From Jaenimonas drosophilae (Eukaryota > Euglenozoa > Kinetoplastea > Trypanosomatida > Trypanosomatidae), in the NCBI GenBank assembly GCA_030849065.1, contig JASAON010001657.1, forward strand, positions 173,907 to 237,906: 64,000 nucleotides of DNA. The letters run 5' to 3'. The position numbers and the translations under genes are program-made. Below the pieces are notes generated by a model. That model saw only the letters and a list, made by a program, of their open reading frames with translations, did no database searches and was not told the DNA's origin. Shown here piece after piece: positions 59,605-64,000 of the stretch (position 1 is its first letter; each line of letters opens with the position of its first letter).

Positions 59605-59630
59605 CTACAAGAGTGAAAAGAAAATTAATG
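59605..59630 (-). promoter_or_regulatory. Predicted trans-splice acceptor for RRP4
   Basis: The minus strand reads TTAATTTTCTTTTCACTC then TTGTAG, 20 bases before the ATG at 59584. It is the first acceptor of the minus-strand unit. Confidence 0.8.
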
Positions 59631-61281
59631 TAGTTCGATGATGTATTCATTAGCGGAGGACATTATAGTAGAGAGTCGACCCACAGCATTGGATAAGATA
59701 CTCACGGTCAGTGATATACAGAAAGCGCTAATCATGGCGCACGCAGCTTCGAAAGACATCGCAGTGCCCCCACCACCACCAAACACATGGAAACAAGGGT
59801 AAGCCTGAACAACTGCCGCACCACACAGGAAGGGAAAGCCAGAATCCGGGGGGCACGACGAAAGCGGCGACGGAAAACCCTCCTTCCCCACCCGCTTCCC
59901 GCGCGAAATTTGGCAGGCGATTGGGGCGGGGAATTCAAAAATGCGCGAAGATGCATCGAGCACTCGCAATGGAACTCCCTTCAACCACGGAGATCAAATT
60001 CCCACACAAGCCACCGTGAAACCAACAGCCATTCGAATGATCCGGATCCGGCGGTTTCTTCTGCTGGCGCGCCGGCATCAAGTTGAACATTACAAGCGGT
60101 TGACCCCCCCCCCTGCGATCGGGGGAAGGGGTTTTGGCCGGCAGGAGCGCCCGCCGGAAATATGAAACCCCGGGACCTAAGGTTTTGGTTCTTTGCAATT
60201 GCGCCGCTTGTTTTTTGCTTTTGCCGCGGCTGCCGGCACTTCCCTCCGCCACCGGCCCCTTCCCCCGGGGAATCCGAGGCCCATCTTCCCTGAAATGCGT
60301 CCAATGGCTTTCATCGCACCCCGCATGCTTTGGTGTTCGCTTGATGTCCGGGGTTTGGCCGCCGTCGTGCGGTGCGTGTCCGTCGAGCGTTGGCGTTAGA
60401 GATCCCCGTCTCCAGGCTTGCGTGGGGTCAAGTACCCCCCCGCCCATCTTTTCCCCGCAGCCGCATTCCGCATTGTTCCGGCCACTCCTGTTAGGTGTCG
60501 ACTCTGGGTGAACGAGCGGATCGCGCGGCCCCTACCAAGTTCCGACCACCTCTTGTCACAAGCCCCTCGTTTCGTTTCCATGCCGGCTTGCTGGCTTGCT
60601 GGCTTTCTCCGGCGCGGAAGGCGGTCCAGCAAGTTTTAATTACCTAGCCGTCTCTCGTAGATAATCTTAGTCAATTTGTCGCTGTCTGATGCTGCGAAAA
60701 CTTGTTGCTAATACATGATTGTGGGACAGACGGTGCTCTCCGCTATTCGGTGGCGCTGCACCTCGTTGGTTTTTCTTGCGACGAGGGAGTGCATGCCTCT
60801 CGGATACCCACCCTTTGAGTACGTAGGTTCTGCTCCCTGCATACCGTTGACATCATCTCTCGGGGTTGCATGGTTGGACGGGACGAAGGATTGAAACGTT
60901 CAATTTCAACATTAATATTTCAAAGGCGCGAAGTTATTAGTAAGAACACATCTCTGCTTCGAACAATAAATTGGGAATTCTTCTTCATTTTGCCTCAATC
61001 GAAACAGCGGATAGTTCCGAACTCCAACAGGATCGGAGTTGGGGATTTAGTTACTCGTGCCATTGGCAACAACTTACTTACAATTGTACTTCTTGTTATC
61101 GGCACTGCTGTCACCCAACGTGCCCTACCCTACCATCTCTCTGCTCATCTTCCTACACTATCGCATTAAAGTGCATTTTATCGCTTCGAAAAAGCACACA
61201 ACATCTTTTCATCCTCTCCCTCACTCACTCCCGTATTCAGCCTTCCTGCCGCCACTCATCCGCTATTTCCTTCCTACTGTC
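59631..61281. promoter_or_regulatory. Divergent strand-switch region, putative bidirectional transcription start
   Basis: RRP4 runs left and the next gene runs right, so the two polycistronic units diverge here. In kinetoplastids such regions are where RNA polymerase II starts in both directions, without a classical promoter. No protein, tRNA, rRNA or spliced-leader RNA gene was recognised. The part from about 59.8 to 60.64 kb is GC-rich with many homopolymer runs; the part from 60.9 to 61.28 kb is AT/CT-rich and includes a pyrimidine-rich stretch near 61195-61281 that could serve the plus-strand gene. Confidence 0.65.
59790..60640. other. GC-rich, homopolymer-dense block of unknown origin
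   Basis: Composition differs sharply from both flanks: C runs (10 bases at 60104-60113), repeated gggg, cccc and tttt blocks, CG-rich words and a small GGCTTGCTGGCTTGCTGG repeat (about 60585-60605). Frames stay open on both strands only because of the GC content; none gives a recognisable protein. It may be a genuine transcription-start element or a poorly resolved gap-filled segment. Confidence 0.6.
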
Positions 61282-64000
61282 ATGCGCCCCTTACTTCTAC
61301 TCGCTGCTATACTCAATGTGCTGTACATGTGCGAAGCTTCTACTCGCCTTATCGGCAGTGGATACTTGTCGGATGTACCAAGCACACACGCACTCTCTAT
61401 ATATGCTGCAGGGGTCTCCATTCCTGCCTCGCAGTACAGCACTGCTTCCATGAGTTTCACCGTGTCGGTTTCAGGTACAGGAAGCCAACTGGGTTGGTCT
61501 GTATTCAGCAGCTTTTCGTCAATGGGTGATTTTGTGGGACTGTTTGGTCCTGCCGGGCACAACTTTGTCGATGACTTTTTCGCCCAAGCCATATCTACTT
61601 CGCAAGTAATTGTATTTGGACCGATTGCACAGACTCACGACACTGTATTTGACTCTTTTGCGTGGAATACACCGTATCTCTACTTCACTTACGCCGCTGA
61701 GCCTGCTCAAGCAGTTGGTCTGTTCATGCAGTTGGCGAAGGGTGACGTGTTTCCCACGAAGCAGCTTATGCTGACTGACAACTCTAACACTGGCATTGGC
61801 ACACCTGCAAACCTCCTGTACGCCGCCCTTGCCCCGGCCTTTGGTGTGACTGTGACAACAACGATTGTGAATCCGTACAGTCAGTCGAACTACAACACCC
61901 TCATTGCTGCGAATCCCGGAATTGTGTATGTGTACTCCATGGCTGCGTACAATCAAGGCACTGTGACGTGGTACAAGTCCATGATGGCTGAGACGTCGTT
62001 GATCAATAACAATGCGACGCTTGGCATGACATACGAGATGCAGTACCAGGTACTGCAGGCCTATGCCAGCATTGCTGCATCACAGTCCAAGGTACTGCGC
62101 CCCGAGAACATTGTTTCTGCGTCTCTGATTCCTGGAGTGGACTCGACTGAGTATGCTGCATCTCAGGACTTCCTTGCCTCAGCGAACCCGACTGGCCTCT
62201 CTATGTGCGAGCAGAATGCGTGGATGGCTGGATGGTTGAATGGGTTTGCGATGATGCAGGCGCTGACGAAGTACAGCCAAACCTTCGGTAACAGGGTGAC
62301 GTTCTTCGCGAACCTTCTTGCTGCGCAAGCCACGTTTGCTGTGTCTGACTTCTTCTTTGGGGAGTTTGGACCTTCAACGAGCTGTGGAAACGTTGTTACG
62401 TCGCAGTATGGTGTGTGCAACTGCCATCAGACTGGTCACAATCTGTGGTTCCAGCGGTTTGTGAAGACGAGCAGTGGCTACGATGTTGCGACCATTCCTG
62501 GAGCGTTGTACCAGTATGGGTTTGGGAAGTGCACGAATGTTGCGGTGCCGAATCAGTGGGCCACTCCTCCTGTGCCGTATAGGCAACTGATCACGATGCC
62601 AATACCTGTCCATGCTGTAGGGTTTAGCTTATCTGATGGCGGTGACAGCGCGATGATTGGGTCTGTGTGTAGTGAGATGTACAGTGCTTTTGCACGTTTA
62701 TCGAATGCGACTCTGTACTGGCACCATTCCGATCACGCGTTCCGCAGCTACTGCTTGAGTACGACAGCGAGTGGAGCATCCTCTGCGCTGGCGACACACA
62801 CAACAAACTACCGAACGACGACACTGATGGGTGTGATTCCGGACACCATTGTGGGTACGAGTGCGACATCGAGTATGCTGGTGCTGGACTTCATGCCTGA
62901 GACCACTCAACCGCGGATTTCACAGGCCAACCTTGTGTACCTTTTTCCGACTGTGGACCAGGAGCTGTACGTGCTGGCGTCGTACGTGAGCAAAGTGGCG
63001 CAGACAAGTACACCCACTGTGTGTGCTGTTGTGAAGAGTAGCAGTGTGTCTGCTGCGACTGTGGAACTTCTGAGCAAGACCCTTGCCACCTTTAAGGTGA
63101 GTGTGGATGCGAAGAATGTTGTGCAACCCACGGGTGGACTTGGGTCCAACATACCTGCGGCATGCACGCTAACGTTTGCGATTGGTGTTGCGGACAGTGA
63201 TGTTGCTGGTATTGCTGCGTATGTTAAGTCTAATGCCGGTGCTTCCGTGCTTTTGTCATTTGATGATGTGACGAAGGTGTACACCACACTTGTCAGTGCG
63301 TTTTCCGGAGCTGCTGCGTCTGTGACGGGTCGTGTTGTGTTTGCGACGAACCTGCCAATGTGGACTGGGACGATGCTGTCGTCAAGTGCCTTGGGTGACA
63401 GCGAGGCGCTGAGCAGCGTGGATGAGTTTGTGCGGACGCTTCCGCCTGTAGCTCAGACCCCTGCTGCTGTGCGTGCGTTCATTGTTGCGATGGTGTACGA
63501 CCGACTGACTATGGGTTCGCAGTGGGCACTTCCTGATGTGCAGTCTGCTCTGTATGGCAATGGAACGGTTGCGGCTGGTGGTATGAGGTTTGGTCCGTAC
63601 GGCACTGGCGCGGTGTGCACTTCCTTTGGTATGTCCAGTGGCAGCACCTGTGTGACGAACTTTGGTGCTCAGAACATATCTGTGTGGTCGTTCAGTGCGG
63701 TTGTTGCTCAACAATCTGGATCCACCCCGCTTCTGCCTGCAGTGACTCCGTCATTGGCGTACTCTGCGTCCAGTGTGTCTGCCTCCATGTCGCATGGCTC
63801 GATTGCGGCCGTGGCTGTGAAGGCGCCTGCATTGCTTGATGGGGAGAAGACGGAGGATGGTGTGGACCTATTGAATGAGTGCATCCCATTCTCAGACTCG
63901 AGTGTGCAGGCTGAAGTGACAACTGCTACAACTAGTACTACTACTACTACTTCTACTACTACTACTACTACTACGACCATTCGGCCTTCTGCGTCTTCAT
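61282..64000 (+). CDS. Surface receptor ectodomain, receptor-type adenylate-cyclase-like, 3' end outside window
   Basis: An ATG at 61282 opens a frame of 906 codons to the window edge. The N-terminus (MRPLLLLAAILNVLYMCEA) is a signal peptide. The ectodomain looks like two tandem periplasmic-binding-type lobes: DFVGLFGPAG, VIVFGPIAQTHD and SFAWNTPYLYFTYAAEPAQ in the first, with LVYLFPTVDQELYVLASYV starting a second. The W-N-x-x-L-Y-F pattern after a hydrophobic G-P strand is shared with kinetoplastid receptor-type adenylate cyclases. Scattered Cys and N-glycosylation sites fit an exposed protein. It ends in a Thr-rich stem (63930 onward), where a membrane span and catalytic domain would be expected next; neither is in view. 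Codons are richer in T-ending forms than in the minus-strand genes. A surface protein is firm; the cyclase link is inferred. Confidence 0.7.
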   Translation, partial: MRPLLLLAAILNVLYMCEASTRLIGSGYLSDVPSTHALSIYAAGVSIPASQYSTASMSFTVSVSGTGSQLGWSVFSSFSSMGDFVGLFGPAGHNFVDDFFAQAISTSQVIVFGPIAQTHDTVFDSFAWNTPYLYFTYAAEPAQAVGLFMQLAKGDVFPTKQLMLTDNSNTGIGTPANLLYAALAPAFGVTVTTTIVNPYSQSNYNTLIAANPGIVYVYSMAAYNQGTVTWYKSMMAETSLINNNATLGMTYEMQYQVLQAYASIAASQSKVLRPENIVSASLIPGVDSTEYAASQDFLASANPTGLSMCEQNAWMAGWLNGFAMMQALTKYSQTFGNRVTFFANLLAAQATFAVSDFFFGEFGPSTSCGNVVTSQYGVCNCHQTGHNLWFQRFVKTSSGYDVATIPGALYQYGFGKCTNVAVPNQWATPPVPYRQLITMPIPVHAVGFSLSDGGDSAMIGSVCSEMYSAFARLSNATLYWHHSDHAFRSYCLSTTASGASSALATHTTNYRTTTLMGVIPDTIVGTSATSSMLVLDFMPETTQPRISQANLVYLFPTVDQELYVLASYVSKVAQTSTPTVCAVVKSSSVSAATVELLSKTLATFKVSVDAKNVVQPTGGLGSNIPAACTLTFAIGVADSDVAGIAAYVKSNAGASVLLSFDDVTKVYTTLVSAFSGAAASVTGRVVFATNLPMWTGTMLSSSALGDSEALSSVDEFVRTLPPVAQTPAAVRAFIVAMVYDRLTMGSQWALPDVQSALYGNGTVAAGGMRFGPYGTGAVCTSFGMSSGSTCVTNFGAQNISVWSFSAVVAQQSGSTPLLPAVTPSLAYSASSVSASMSHGSIAAVAVKAPALLDGEKTEDGVDLLNECIPFSDSSVQAEVTTATTSTTTTTSTTTTTTTTIRPSASS
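63937..63978. repeat. (ACT)n microsatellite coding for poly-Thr
   Basis: About 13 near-perfect ACT codons, interrupted once by TCT and ending in ACG ACC, inside the surface-protein gene. It codes for a mucin-like Thr stem and is likely to vary in length. Confidence 0.9.

Noticed and set aside
59935..60511. Overlapping open frames of 125-170 codons on both strands in the strand-switch region.
   Set aside because: They are open because of GC-richness, overlap each other and show no recognisable domain.
60705..60720. The word gctaatacatga, which occurs in kinetoplastid 18S rRNA.
   Set aside because: The match is limited to about 12 bases; flanking sequence does not follow the rRNA, so chance is likely.

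Overview
The window comes from a kinetoplastid nuclear genome, either a trypanosomatid or a close relative. The evidence is long intronless genes in one strand-uniform array with short spacers; polypyrimidine-AG trans-splice acceptors just ahead of start codons; a JBP2 gene for base J synthesis, which is diagnostic of the group; and an ectodomain resembling kinetoplastid receptor-type adenylate cyclases. Base composition is balanced by eye, which argues against the GC-rich Leishmania/Crithidia branch. I cannot name the genus.

Layout: positions 1-59,584 form one polycistronic unit on the minus strand with 31 protein genes. The first is cut by the left edge. One plus-strand gene starts at 61,282 and runs off the right edge. 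The roughly 1.7 kb between RRP4 and this gene is a divergent strand-switch region, the usual place where transcription starts in both directions. Its middle part, about 59.8-60.64 kb, is GC-rich, full of homopolymer runs and unlike everything around it.

Genes by theme. Cilium and flagellum: BBIP1/BBS18, CFAP184/CCDC96, an ARL16-like GTPase and a CH-domain coiled-coil protein. Chromatin and DNA modification: a chromodomain protein with a possible chromoshadow-like C-terminus, a MYST acetyltransferase and JBP2. RNA: RRP4, a multi-KH protein and a four-zinc-knuckle protein. Membrane traffic and ER: a probable exocyst Sec5, a PX/BAR-like protein and TRAP-gamma. Mitochondrion: bL12m, a COQ11/NDUFA9-like SDR, a J-protein and two proteins of unknown role with putative targeting peptides. 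Others: proteasome alpha3, inositol polyphosphate kinase, a polyamine/amino-acid permease, a HIT hydrolase, a VIT-vWA protein, tandem redoxins, and TPR and cyclic-nucleotide-binding-domain proteins. The genes are not a functional operon; kinetoplastid arrays are co-transcribed and regulated after transcription.

Several reading frames extend upstream of the true start through GTG/TTG codons or through ATGs that lie 5' of a splice acceptor. Starts were set to the first supported ATG. No tRNA, rRNA, spliced-leader RNA, CRISPR array or recognisable transposon was seen, but I could only scan by eye.
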